Positions 1 through 11,760 of a stretch of 64,000 nucleotides of DNA are shown piece by piece (within the stretch, counting starts at the first letter, position 1; the number at the start of each line of letters is the position of its first letter). The position numbers and the translations under genes were made by a program. Below the pieces are notes generated by a model. The model worked only from the letters and a program-made list of their open reading frames with translations. It did not search any database and had not been told where the DNA came from. The DNA is taken from the NCBI GenBank assembly GCA_047967505.1, contig CM106540.1, one strand, 5' to 3'. Source of the DNA: Dipteris shenzhenensis. Lineage: Eukaryota; Polypodiophyta; Polypodiopsida; Gleicheniales.

Positions 1-1532
1 ATTCTATTTTAATTAGTTTTCTTATTTATATTTGAGTTTGTAAATTTGAGAAATGAGAGAGAATAGGGAGGGAGAGAAAGAGAGAGGAGAGAGGGAAAGA
101 GAGAAATTAAGAGAGAGAAGAAGGGCTCTTGGCAGCCGTGGCTGCCAAAGGGAGAGAGAGAATAGAAATGAGAGAGAGAATGAGAAATGAGAGGAGTAGG
201 GAGGGAGAGAAAGAGAGAGAGGAGAGAGGGAGAGAGAGACAGAGAGAGATTCACAGAGAGAAGAGGGGATCCTTCAATGAGAGAGAAGAGTAGGGAGGGA
301 AAGAAAGAGAGAGGAGAGAGAGGGAGAGAGATTAAGAGAGAGAAGAGGGTCTCCTGGCGGCCGTGGCTGCTTGAGGGAGGAAGAGAGTAGGGAGAGAGAG
401 GGAGAGAGAGAAAGAGAGAGAGGAAGAGAGAGAGAGAGAGGGAGAGAGAGGGAGAGAGAGAGAAGTTTAAGAGGGAGAGAGAGTTTTTAAATTAGTTTCT
501 TATTTGAGTTTTTGAGTTCTATTTTAATTAGTTTCTTATTTATATTTGAGTTTGTAAATTTGAGAAATGAGAGAGAATAGGGAGGGAGAGAAAGAGAGAG
601 GAGAGAGGGAAAGAGAGAAATTAAGAGAGAGAAGAGGGGCTCTTGGCGGCCGTGGCCGCTAAAGGGAGAGAGAGAATAGAAATGAGAGAGAGAATGAGAA
701 ATGAGAGGAGTAGGGAGGGAGAGAAAGAGAGAAAGGAGAGAGGGAGAGAGAGAGAGAGATTCATAGAGAGAAGAGGGGATCCTTAAATGAGAGAGAAGAG
801 TAGGGAGGGAAAGAAAGAGAGAGGAGAGAGAGGGAGAGAGATTAAGAGAGAGAAGAGGGTCTCCTGGCGGCCGTGGCTGCTTGAGGGAGAGAGAGAGTAG
901 GGAGAGAGAGGGAGAGAGAGAAAGAGAGAGAGGGAGAGAGAGAGAGAGGGAGAGAGAGAGAGAGGGAGAGAGAGAGAAAGAGAGAGAGGGAGAGAGAGGC
1001 AGAGAGAGAGAAGTTTAAGAGAATGAAACGTGGCGAGAGGAGAGAGGGAAAGAGAGAAATTAAGAGAGAGAAGAGGGGCTCTTCGGGGCCGTGGCCACCA
1101 AAGGGAGAGAGAGAATAAGAAATGAGAGAGAAGAGTAGGGAGGGAGAGAAAGAGAGAGAGGGAGAGAGACAAGAGATTAAGAGAGAGAAGAGGGGCTCCT
1201 TAAATGAGAGAGAAGAGTAGGGAGGGAAAGAAAGAGAGAGCTAAGACTTGGTCGCCAAAGGGAGAGAGAGAATGAGAAATGAGAGAGAAGAGTAGGGAGG
1301 GAGAGAAAGAGAGAGAGGGAGAGAGACAAGAGATTAAGAGAGAGAAGAGGGGCTCCTTAAATGAGAGAAGAGTAGGGAGGGAAAGAAAGAGAGAGCTGAG
1401 AGAGGGAAAGAGAGAAGAGAGTCTCCTGGCGGCAATGAGAGAGAAGAGTAGGGAGGGAAAGAAAGAGAGGGAGGGAGAGGGAGAGAGAGAGAGAGAGAAG
1501 AGGAGGGAGACTTAGGGAGAGAGAAAGAGAGA

Positions 1533-1577
<45 letters not shown>

Positions 1578-1689
1578 GGAATGAAACTTCTCTCCTAGAA
1601 GAGTAGGGAGGGAAAGAAAGAGAGGGAGGGAGAGGGAGAGAGAGAGAGAGAGAAGAGAAGAGGGAGACTTAGGGAGAGAGAAAGAGAGA

Positions 1690-1772
<83 letters not shown>

Positions 1773-1887
1773 AAAGAGGGACTGAAACTTCTGTGCTAGA
1801 GGGAGGGAGAGAGTAGGGAGGGAGAGGGAGAGAGAGAGAGAGAAGAGAGGAGGGAGACTTAGGGAGAGAGAAAGAGAGAGAGGGAGA

Positions 1888-1945
<58 letters not shown>

Positions 1946-2042
1946 TGAGAGAGAAGAGAGGAGGGAGACTTAGGGAGAGAGAGATAAAGAGAGAGGGAGA
2001 GAGAATGAAACTTCTAGTGGTTGTGGCCGCCAAGAGAGAGAG

Positions 2043-2086
<44 letters not shown>

Positions 2087-2135
2087 CTCGCGGCCGTGGC
2101 CACCAAGGGAAGGAGGGCTGCCAAGAGAGGGAGGT

Positions 2136-2174
<39 letters not shown>

Positions 2175-2341
2175 CTTCTCGCAGCCGTGGCCGCCAAGGG
2201 AGGGAGGGAGGGAGGAAGGGAGGGAGGAAGGCTGAGAGAGATTAAGAGAGAGAATTCAGAGAGAGAGAGAGAGACATAGAGAGGGAAAGAATGACAAATC
2301 CTAGCAGCCAAGAGGATAGAGGTAGGGAGGTAGAGAGGGTA

Positions 2342-2371
<30 letters not shown>
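1..2371. repeat. GA-rich purine tract with embedded short islands
   Basis: The given strand is almost pure GA/GGA/GAA; the other strand reads as Ser-Leu-Pro low-complexity frames that I do not regard as genes. The purine run is broken by a recurring ~20-base island around GGCGGCCGTGGC (near 126, 351, 641, 871, 1079, 2086, 2176). The AT-rich lead TTCTATTTTAATTAG occurs at 2 and again at 517, so the first ~500 bases are repeated at a spacing of about 515. This points to a degenerate tandem array rather than a simple microsatellite. Confidence 0.9.
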
Positions 2372-2372
<1 letters not shown>

Positions 2373-2461
2373 GTCATGCCTCCAATCAGCAACGGTCTTC
2401 GCCCTAGTTCATCTACTTTCCAGACTACAATTAGTGTCATCAAGATCTGCAGCTCCACCAA
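2372..2461 (-). pseudogene. fragment of an MFS sugar transporter
   Basis: On the minus strand about 30 codons read through to the edge of the purine tract and contain the block VDELGRRPLLIGGM preceded by LMTLIVVWK. In plant MFS sugar carriers, and especially those annotated D-xylose-proton symporter-like, this is the helix and loop with the D-x-x-GRRPLL signature. Nothing else of a transporter is seen on either side: the purine tract begins on one side and the satellite on the other. It is therefore a scrap, probably captured or left by rearrangement. The short length limits certainty. Confidence 0.5.
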
Positions 2462-2469
2462 AGATTATT

Positions 2470-5400
2470 CTTAATCGACAATGCAAAGCATATCCGATGG
2501 GCATAATACTTTGCACACACCTTCAACTAGGTAGAATTGACTTACATGCAAAGTAGCACTTCCATCCCATAAGTGCTTGATCGGATAACATACCTAGCAG
2601 CGTGTTTTTTTACGGATGTGCATGACACTAGAGCGAAAATAGTATTTAATGCTCAATCGACGATGCAAAGGATATCCGATGGGCACAACACTTTTCGTAC
2701 ACCTCAACCTAGGTGGTATTGAAATGTTCTCAAAGAAACACACCCATCCGATAAGTACTTGGTCAGATAACACACCTAAGGGCATGTTTTTTTACGGATG
2801 TGCATATCATTAGAGAAAAAATGGTGTATAATGTGTGATCGACCATGCAAAGCATATCCGATGGTAACAATACTTTGCATACACCTCAACTTACTTGAAA
2901 CGGACTTGCGTGCAAAGTGGAGCCCCCATCCGATAAGTACTTGTCTGAATAACACACCTACGGCCGTGTTTTTATATGGTTGTGCATGACATTAAGGCAA
3001 AAACGGTGTTTTATGCTTGATCGACAATGCAAAGTACATACGATGGGCACAATACCTTTCACACACCTTCAACTAGGTGGAATTGACTTACATGCAAAGT
3101 GGCATTCCCATCGCATAAGTACTTGATCAGATAACACACCTAGCAGCATGTTTTTTTACGGATGTGCATGACACTAAGGCAAAAATGGTATTTAATGCTC
3201 GATCGACCATGCAAAGCATATCCGATGGACACAATACTTTTCCTACGCCTTAAACTAGGTGGTATTGAAATGTTCTCAAAGAGGCACACCCATCCGATAA
3301 GTACTTGGTCAGATAACATACCTAAGGGCGTGTTTTTTTGCGGGTGTGCATATCATTACGGGAAAAACATTGTATAATGCGTAATCGACCACGCAGAGCA
3401 TATCCGATGGTGACAATACTTTGCACGCATCTCAACCTAGTTAAAATAGACTTGCATGCAAAGTGGAGCCCCCATCCGATAAGTACTTGTTTGATTAACA
3501 CACTTAGGACCGTGTTTTTTCATGGTTGTGCATGATACTAAGGCAAAAACGGTGTTTTATGCTTGATCGACAATGCAAAGCATATCCGATGGGAACAATA
3601 CTTTGCACACACCTTCAAATATGTGAAATTGACTTACATGCAAAGTAGCACTCCCATCCCATAAGTGCTTAATCGGATAATATACCTAGCAGCGTGTTTT
3701 TTTACGGATGTGCATGACACTAGAGCAAAAATAGTATTTAATGCTCGATCGACCATGCAAAGGATATCCGATGGGCACAAAACTTTTTGTATGCCTCAAC
3801 CTAGGTGGTATTGAAATGTTCTCAAAGAGGCACACCCATCCGATAAGTACTTGGTCAGATAACACACCTAAGGGCGTGTTTTTTTGGGGATGTGCATATC
3901 ACTAGAGAAAAAATGGTGTATAATGCGTGATCGACCATGCAAAGCATATCCGATGGTGACAATACTTTGCACGCACCTCAAGGTAGCTGAAACGGACTTG
4001 CATGCAAAGTGGAGCCCCCATCTGATAAGTACTTGTTTGAATAACACACCTACGGCCGTGTTTTTATATGGTTGTGCATGACACTAAGGCAAAAACGGTG
4101 GTTTATGCTTGATCGACAATGCAAAGCATATCCGATGGGCAAAATACCTTGCACACACCTTCAACTAGATGGAATTGACTTACATGCAAAGTGGCGTTCC
4201 CATCACATAAGTACTTGATCGGATAACACACCTAGCAGCATGTTTTTTTGCGGATGTGCATGACACTAAGGAAAAAATGGTATTTAATGCTCGATCGACC
4301 ATGCAAAGCATATCCGATGGGAACAATACTTTTCCTACGCCTTAACCTAGGTGGTATTGAAATGTTCTTAAAGGGGCACACCCATCCGATAAGTACTTGG
4401 TCAGATAACATACCTAATGGCGTGTTTTTTTGCAGATGTGCATATCACTACGGAAAAAACATTCTATAATGCATAATCGACCATGCAGAGCATATCCGAT
4501 GGTGACAATACTTTGCATGCATCTCAACCTAGTTGAAACAGACTTGCATTAAAACTGGATCCCCCATCCGATAAGTACTTGTTTGATTCACACACTTAGG
4601 ACCGTGTTTTTTCATGGTTGTGCATGACACTAAGCCGAAAACGGTGTTTTATGCTTGATCGACAATGCAAAGCATATCCGATGGGCACAATACTTTGCAA
4701 ACACCTTCAACTAGGTGGAATTGACTTACATGCAAAGTGGCACACCCATCCCATAAGTTCTTGATTGGATAACATACCTAGTAGCATGTTTTTTTTACGG
4801 ATGTGCATGATACTAGAGCAAAAATAGTATTTAATGCTCATTCGACCATGCAAAGGATATTCGATGGGCACAATACTTTTCCTACACCACAACCTAGGTG
4901 GTATTGAAATGTTCTCAAAGAGACACACCCATCCGATAAGTACTTGGTCAGATAACACACCTAAGGGCGTGTTTTTTTACGGATGTGCATATCACTAGGG
5001 AAAAAACGGTGTATAATGCGTGATCGACCATGCAACGCATATCCGATGGTGACAATACTTTGCACGCATGTCAATGTAGTTGAAACAGACTTGCATGCAA
5101 AGTGGAGCCCCCATCCGATAAGTACTTGTTTGATTAACACACCTAGGACGGTGTTTTTTCATGGTTGTGCATGACACTAAGGCAAAAACGGTATTTTATG
5201 CTTGATCGACAATGCAAAGCATATCCGATGGGCACAATACTTTGCACACACCTTCAACTAGGTGGAATTGACTTACATGCAAAGTAGCACTCCCATCCCA
5301 TAAGTGCTTGATCAGATAACATAGCTAGCAGCTGTTTTTTTACGAATGTGCAAGACACTAGAGCAAAAATAGTATTTAATGCTCGATCGACCATGCAAAG

Positions 5401-5960
5401 GATATCAGATGGGCACAACAGTTTTCGTACGCCTCAACCTAGGTGGTATTGAAATGTTCTCAAAGAGGCACACCCATCCGATAAGTACTTGGTCAGATAA
5501 CATACCTAAGGGCGTGTTTTTTTGCGGATGTGCATATCACTATGGGAAAAAATGGTGTATAATGCATGATCGACCATGTAAAGCATATCTGATGGTGACA
5601 ATACTTTGTATGCACCTCAACGTAGTTGAAACGTACTTGCATGCAAAGTGGAGCCCCCATCCGATAAGTACTTGTTTGAATAACACACCTACAGCCGTGT
5701 TTTTATATGGTTGTGCATGACACTAAGGCAAAAACGGTGTTTTATGCTTGATCGACAATGCAAAGCATATTCGATGGGCACAATAGTTTGCACACACCTT
5801 CAACTAGGTGGAATTGACTTACATGCAAAGTGGCACATGCATCCCATAAGTGCTTGATTGGATAACATACCTAGCAGGCTCGTGTTTTTTTACGGATGTG
5901 CATGACACTAGAGCAAAAATAGTATTTAATGCTCAATCGACCATGCAAAGGATAACTTAG
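2470..5960. repeat. satellite array, ~182-base monomer, ~546-base trimeric higher-order repeat
   Basis: The monomer contains CATGCAAAGCATATCCGATG, then CATCCGATAAGTACTTG, then GTGTTTTTTTACGGATGTGC. Three monomer types alternate by the text after the T-run: A (GTGCATGACACTAGAGC), B (GTGCATATCACTAGAG) and C (TATGGTTGTGCATGACAC). Type A recurs at about 2618, 3164, 3710, 4256, 4803, 5348 and 5898, a spacing of 545-550. Type C has two forms in the order I, II, I, II, II, I. Short frames of 60-110 codons across the array are by-products of the repeat. The array decays at its right edge near 5960-5990. Confidence 0.92.
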
Positions 5961-6118
5961 CGTGTCCATCTGATGAGTACTTGATCGGATAACTTCTCCC
6001 GCCAATAAATTAAGTACTAATTAAAAATTATAATAAATGAGTAGATTATTAAAAAGAGACTAATATTTATGTAATTGTTACTACTGCAACTTGCTTGCGA
6101 AGGACTCTCACAAAGGAG

Positions 6119-9100
6119 ATGGCTATAGATTTTGTTCCAGGGATGGATGTAATTTTATGTAGCAAAAGAGAAGTAGTTGCATTTGCTAGAATCCATGATA
6201 TTCAGTTTGCCACTTTCGAAGCTTGTCGAAGATAAGGTGGCAGTTACTGTATCAAAGATTCTTAGTGCACATGTTGAGCTAAAGTATAAATGTGGAGATA
6301 TGGAAACACTTGGAGATGTTATGCCCTACAATACATCCAACAAATCATTTATAGCATGGGTCAAAGATGAGACTTATGCAACAGACATTATCAAGAATAC
6401 AAAGTGCACCACCTTGGACTTTACTATAGGGGACATTTTACAAATGAGATCATTTGCAAATAAGACTGTAGCAGAAGGTGAAGTATTGGGATTTGAACAA
6501 GTGGAGCAATGGTCATTTGCACAGATGAGGATTCTAAAAGTCACTGATGATGGTATGGTTGATAACATAACATCCTTATGTGATCCCTACTATGAGGTAG
6601 GCAAGAATATGGGATGGAGCATGCAATTTTTAAACATGAGAAAGAGGCACGTGGTTTTCAATGATAAAGACAAGGTATACTACAATATCAAAGGACCTAA
6701 AAAGCGTGCCCATGTGCCAGGCTCTATCACTTCAAATGTGGATGAGTTTAATATACTCAATTATAGAAGTGACATCTTATCTGGAGTGAATGAGTTCATT
6801 GGTTCCGAGAAACAAAATGATTTTAGAAGCGAAGCCTTATCTGGGGTGGATGAATTCTTGCACAGTGAGAAGGGCAAAGGTTTCAATAGCAATGTCTTGT
6901 CAAGTGTGGATGAGTTCATGCATATTAACAAACCTGGTATCAATCAAGCTTGTGGATTTGTGAAAGCCATGCAAGATGTCCCAATGAGTGATGTTCTCTT
7001 AGGAGTGGAAGAGTTTCAAGGTTCTCAATACTCTCGTAGAATATTGAATTCATTGAATGGTCCTAAGAGTATGTTAAAAATGAGGATAAGATCAATAGAG
7101 GATTATTCAATATTTAACTTTGATTGTGATATGGCCAAGGATGCAACGACCAATCATGGATGCTTGGTTACAAACAAATGTGAAGAGAAGAAGTGCATAA
7201 ATACAGATAACAACGTGCACGAGGAACGAAAACGGTCATACATATGCATGAAGAGAAAGTAAATCTAGGCAGATCCACAAAAGCAACCAAAGAGGAAGAG
7301 AGTAATGAAGGAGGAGAACATGTTAAATGTTGCAAGCCAAGATGTATGCGCTTCATTGATCTTGCAGACATTAGGGAATGTAGAGGACACGTGTGGCAAA
7401 GAAGAGGAAGCGAAAGAAATGAATACCTTATCACAAGTCTCTCTTGCTTTCTTCAGAATGGCAATAAAAGGCTAAGTTCAAGACAAAAGGTAAAACCTCT
7501 CGTAAATGGAAAAAGGATTTGCAATAAGGCATATCACAATATTACTGGATTATCCCATGGTACATATTGGGATTTAGTCACCAAGGCAAAGGGCGGCAAC
7601 AAATTTAGCATTCACGGTAATAGAGGAAGGTCCAAATCAAGAATCTCAACTGTCAGGGCAGCAGCAATTTTGCAAGACTTCATACATGAAAATGCTTTAC
7701 TTCAACCCCATATATCTACCAAACTCCCTAACGGTGACACGATCACTGAAATGCACCTTCCAATGGGCTTGACAAAGCTCGAAGTATTTGACTCTATTGC
7801 AGAAAAGCAAAGGCAAAGAGGGGATGCCGTAGCTTCTTCTCATACTTTGTATACTCTTTGGAAGAAGAACTTTGGATATGTTAAAATCCCAAGGAGGCAA
7901 AAAACGTCAAAGTGCAATGTCTGTGATGATTTAAAGCGAGCGATTGAGAGTGCAACATGTCCAAATCAAAGGGAATTATACAAAAAAAACCAAAAATCTC
8001 ATCATGACCTTATTCGACATTCCAGACAAAAATATGCATTTTGGAAGGAGCAAGCTATTTCGCATCCCGATGACTACATGTGCCTTATTGTAGATGGCAA
8101 TGTATATGCAGAAAAAGGTCGCCTACCACCGACTTTGAGAATACAAGCTGATAATTGCTGGCGAGAAATAAGAATGTACTCATGTTTGCATTCTGCTCCA
8201 TGCTAGTTGCTCATCGAATCTTCAATGAGGTTGAATGTGGATTTTTGTATGTTGGGCATACACGAGGATATCGATCAGGTTTTTAGCACAGTCTCAAGGG
8301 AGCTTAAATGCAAGGATGTGGAGACAATAGATGACTTGGTAAGAAGATGTGGCAAGCAAGTTGGTGGTCGTAAGGAAAGTACAGTATGTGAGAGGCTCGA
8401 AAGAATGTATGATTGGAAGAGCTTCTTTCTAGCTTTCATACAAACGGGTGGTGATGCATTGATAGGTCATACCAATCCACACTACTTTCGTTTTTTTTTT
8501 TTTTTCAGATGAAAAACCTGTAATGCAATGGCAACAGTATTCTCATGATACAAAATGGAAACCTGAAGAACCTTACAGTCTCTTAACTTCAATTCCCAGC
8601 AAGGAAAGGTATCCAACTTGGGCTCCTATACAAGAATTCAATGAGAGGTCTAACTGTGAAATAGAAGGATTAAAAGCATTTATTACATACAAAGAGGAAA
8701 TCCTCCGGAGATATCCTGATTCGAAGCCTACTTGGAGAGAACACACTACCACTGTAATAAACAAGACACGAAATTTAATAAAGGACCTTGAGAGAATGCG
8801 AGGCTCAAAGGATGTCAAGGAAGAATGCAATATGTTTTGGCCAAATGTTCATAACGATTTGCGCCCAGCTCCAGTCTTTGAAAATGAATTTGTATCATTA
8901 CTTCCACGTCCATATTGTGGACCGAAGAAGCGAGAGTTTATGCCATAAGTAGATATAGAGGTCGATTGTTTTGTTGTGGTTCGGCCATCGGATGATGAAT
9001 ATGAGAATGTGAAGTTTTGGGTTACAAAAGTAGTTGATGTGCAAAGAGATGACCAAGGGAGAGCTACAACATTTACAGCGGTATGGTATGAGCCAAAGGC

Positions 9101-9370
9101 AGGAAGGAGAATATGGATAATAACACATTGTATACTAATTGTATAATGAAGGAGTGGGTCCCAAATGATGAAGCGGTCTCTCAAGTTTCGACGGAGACAA
9201 TCATAGTGTCTTGGCATTCAAGGGCAAAGAAATCAAAGAAGCGCATGGGATATGAGGTAAAAGGAAAAATAAAAATACCACAGCAAACTATTTTGCATAT
9301 ACACGAATTTTTAAGGATGCTCGCCATGGAGGAAGTAGAAGGAGACAGTGCAAATGAAGAATGTCCATGA
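6119..9370 (+). pseudogene. broken DUF7869-like (transposase-like) gene, copy 1
   Basis: Reading begins with an ATG at 6119, shifts frame near 6210, and then runs 6177-7262, 7244-8206, 8207-8512, 8523-8948 and 9113-9370 in changing frames. The centre has a Cys pair (KCNVCDDLKRAIE) and a block ADNCWRE followed, after a one-base frame change at ~8167, by a segment ending in GHTHEDIDQVFS across another shift at ~8271. That His/Asp-rich block is the mark of the family I know as DUF7869, a transposase-like domain common in mosses, ferns and invertebrates. A 15-base T-run at 8491 causes a further shift; the conserved HYFR...MQW motif lies on its two sides. A stop at 8947 and a shift at ~9113 follow. 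The 361-residue first segment has four to five internal repeats of a V(D/E)EF motif. Family assignment is from motifs only. Confidence 0.6.
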
Positions 9371-9484
9371 TTAAAGCTTTGTATTGAAGTCCATTGAAGG
9401 ATTTTATTTGGGTACTAGGCAAGAAGCCAATCCAAGATAATTATAATCAGAGTCATCACCTCCTATGTCAAATGAGAGTCAAAA

Positions 9485-9895
9485 TATGCACTGGATGTCA
9501 CCCAAGGGTCAAGGCTTGCCAAGACAATAGGGAATTAATGCAGATGGCACCTGGCAAGGGACTATCACATTGAGCAATAAGACAATGGGGAGTCAATGCA
9601 CCCAAGGGGCAAGGCTTGGCAAGACAACTTGTGGGAGTTAATGCAGATGGCACCTGTATTTTGCACTGGATGTCACCCAAGGGTCAAAGCTTGGCAAGAC
9701 AATAGGGAGTTAATGCAGATGGCACCTGGCAAGGGACTATCGCATTGAGCAATAAGACAATGGGGAGTCAATGCACCCAAGGGGCAAGGCTTGGCAAGAC
9801 AAGTGGGAGTCAAATTATGCAGATGGCACCTGGTAAGGGATTGTCGTGACATTGAGCAATAAGACAATGGGGAGTCAAATTATGCAGATGGCACG
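9485..9895. repeat. short tandem repeat, ~174-base period
   Basis: GCACTGGATGTCACCCAAGG occurs at about 9489 and again at about 9664, each followed by the same ~170 bases built of two related halves (CAAGGCTTGGCAAGACAA ... GCAGATGGCACCTG). A third, partial copy ends near 9895. Short minus-strand frames here are repeats of the same 30 codons and are not taken as genes. Confidence 0.8.
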
Positions 9896-11430
9896 AATTG
9901 AGGCTCTTTAAGAGCAACAATTTAAATTGTAAACATATGTTCAATCTATATCATTTTGGATATAAAGACTCTAGCTGAGAGCAACGTCTCTCAATGTAAT
10001 CATATAATAATAGCTATAATTGCTATTATACCTCTTTGGTTCAATACAAAACTTGGGTCTTATGGCATCATGTCTTTTTTCTATTTATTAAAAGTTTTAA
10101 AAATTTTGTGCATATTGCGAGTGACAATGTTATTTTCATGAAATATTTAAGTCTCCTTTCATGGATTTATAAATTTATCACCTCAAGGAAAAATATTAAA
10201 AATAATTAAATTAACAAATAACTTAGATATAGCTAGAATTTCTAATATAGGATTATTTCAAATTCTTGCATGTTGGTGCAAAAGTATAGATTGAAAAAAC
10301 AATATTTTTATGTGAATATAATAGTGCCACAAAGTGAACTTTTGATTTGGGAAGATATTTTCAGAAAGTAAAATTTTGATTTGGGAAGGATATTTTCACA
10401 AAGTAAAGTTTTCATTTAGGAAGGATTTTTGGGCTTCATCCAAAAACAACAAAAAAAGTTCAAAATTAATGAAATAGGTGTTAGCACTAATGCTCAGCTT
10501 TTGTATTATGTAATTGCAGAGGGAATTTACACCATTTATCCTCCTACATGCTTTTTCATGATACCAAGAGGGCACTTTTCTCCCAATTGTTGCATCTAGC
10601 TATGGTTCATGGAACATCTTTTGTGTTGCGTGGGATTGTCCTTAGAGCAAAGCAAGGATTCATTTCATGGATGTGTTCCACTTCTTTGATGGCTGCCATC
10701 TCAGTATTTGTTTCAGCTCCAGCATCTACTTCATTGAATGAGCCAAAGGAAGTCATAATGGTGATTGTGCTAGCATTGAAGTTCTTGTTTGGCTTGGTGG
10801 CATATTTGGAGCAAGACTATTGTGGGTATAGATCTTTGTCATTTGTCACTAGAAGATACTTGATATGACATTTAGGCATATGGTTGAGAGCTCTTTGCTT
10901 CTATGGTTTTCCTAGTTTCTCCTTATAATTAAACTCTAGTATTTGGGCTTTTTCCTACTTGCCACTAAGACTTACAGAAAAATGAGAGAGAGAGAGAGAG
11001 TTTTAAACAAAGCTTGAAAGTACTAGTTCAGAGAAGCAAGAAAGAATGAGCTTGAAAGTACTAGTTCACAGTTTTTCATTTCATTTCACGATTTGTAGGT
11101 TTGCAGATGTAGGCAATCGTCTTTGACATATTGATTACCGTGTTACCATAAGCACTCTCTAAAGCACGCTTCGTTACTCTACAGCCTTTCAAGAGTAAGA
11201 TTTGACCTTTCTTCAACAAATCCTGAACTATTCTCAAGTGATTTTTCGGTGTACCATTGGATTAAAGAACAAGAGCAATTAAGCGAAGCAATGATCGGTG
11301 AGGAAAGGGAAGTGTGATATGAAAGACGAAGAGGTTTATATCACGCAACTCGTCAAAGTTGCGACGTATTATGTATTCAGATAGTTACTGAAGGCCGCAA
11401 CCGCAAGTATTGTTATTACATTCCCCATAG
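9896..11430. other. non-coding, AT-rich stretch
   Basis: I see no supported gene. A 106-codon frame on the plus strand (10548-10868) has hydrophobic stretches but no recognisable family and no supporting context. A (GA) run lies at 10985-11001. A pair of near-identical phrases (GCTTGAAAGTACTAGTTCA) occurs at about 11012 and 11050. Confidence 0.6.
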
Positions 11431-11439
11431 CAGCCGTGT

Positions 11440-11445
11440 TTTATT
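11440..11445 (-). terminator. poly(A) signal for the lipid-transfer gene
   Basis: AATAAA on the minus strand about 145 bases past the predicted stop codon at 11588; position and sequence fit a plant polyadenylation signal. Confidence 0.4.
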
Positions 11446-11587
11446 TAAATTCTCTTTCCATTACTCCATATTTGTAGAGGCTGACGAGAGCTCTGATCAA
11501 TAAAGCTTCATGGAAACCTCAGTCCTCGTCCGCTCCTCACCTTTTCCGGCAAAATCCCTGCACACAAACGAGATGGAAACCAGCCTA

Positions 11588-11713
11588 TCAGTCACAGAAG
11601 AAGACAACGAGTTTGAGCTCGGCTAGTGCTGCGGCATTAGAAGCCAACAATGAGGCTGCGTAGAAGAGGACGTAAGAGAGGTGTCACCGCAACTAAAACC
11701 TTACAATCGATAG

Positions 11714-11760
<47 letters not shown>

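Noticed and set aside
9-2033. Long Ser/Leu/Pro-rich frames on the minus strand of the purine tract
   Set aside because: They are translations of CT repeats without any other signal; composition alone keeps them open.
2594-5720. A family of similar 60-113-residue frames across the satellite
   Set aside because: They recur with the repeat period on both strands and include stop variation; by-products of the satellite.
2470-5960. CRISPR-like or bacterial repeat array
   Set aside because: Units are 182 bases without spacer-repeat structure, and the rest of the window is plant nuclear DNA.
10548-10868. 106-residue plus-strand frame with hydrophobic segments
   Set aside because: No family motif, no promoter or splice context, and AT-rich surroundings.
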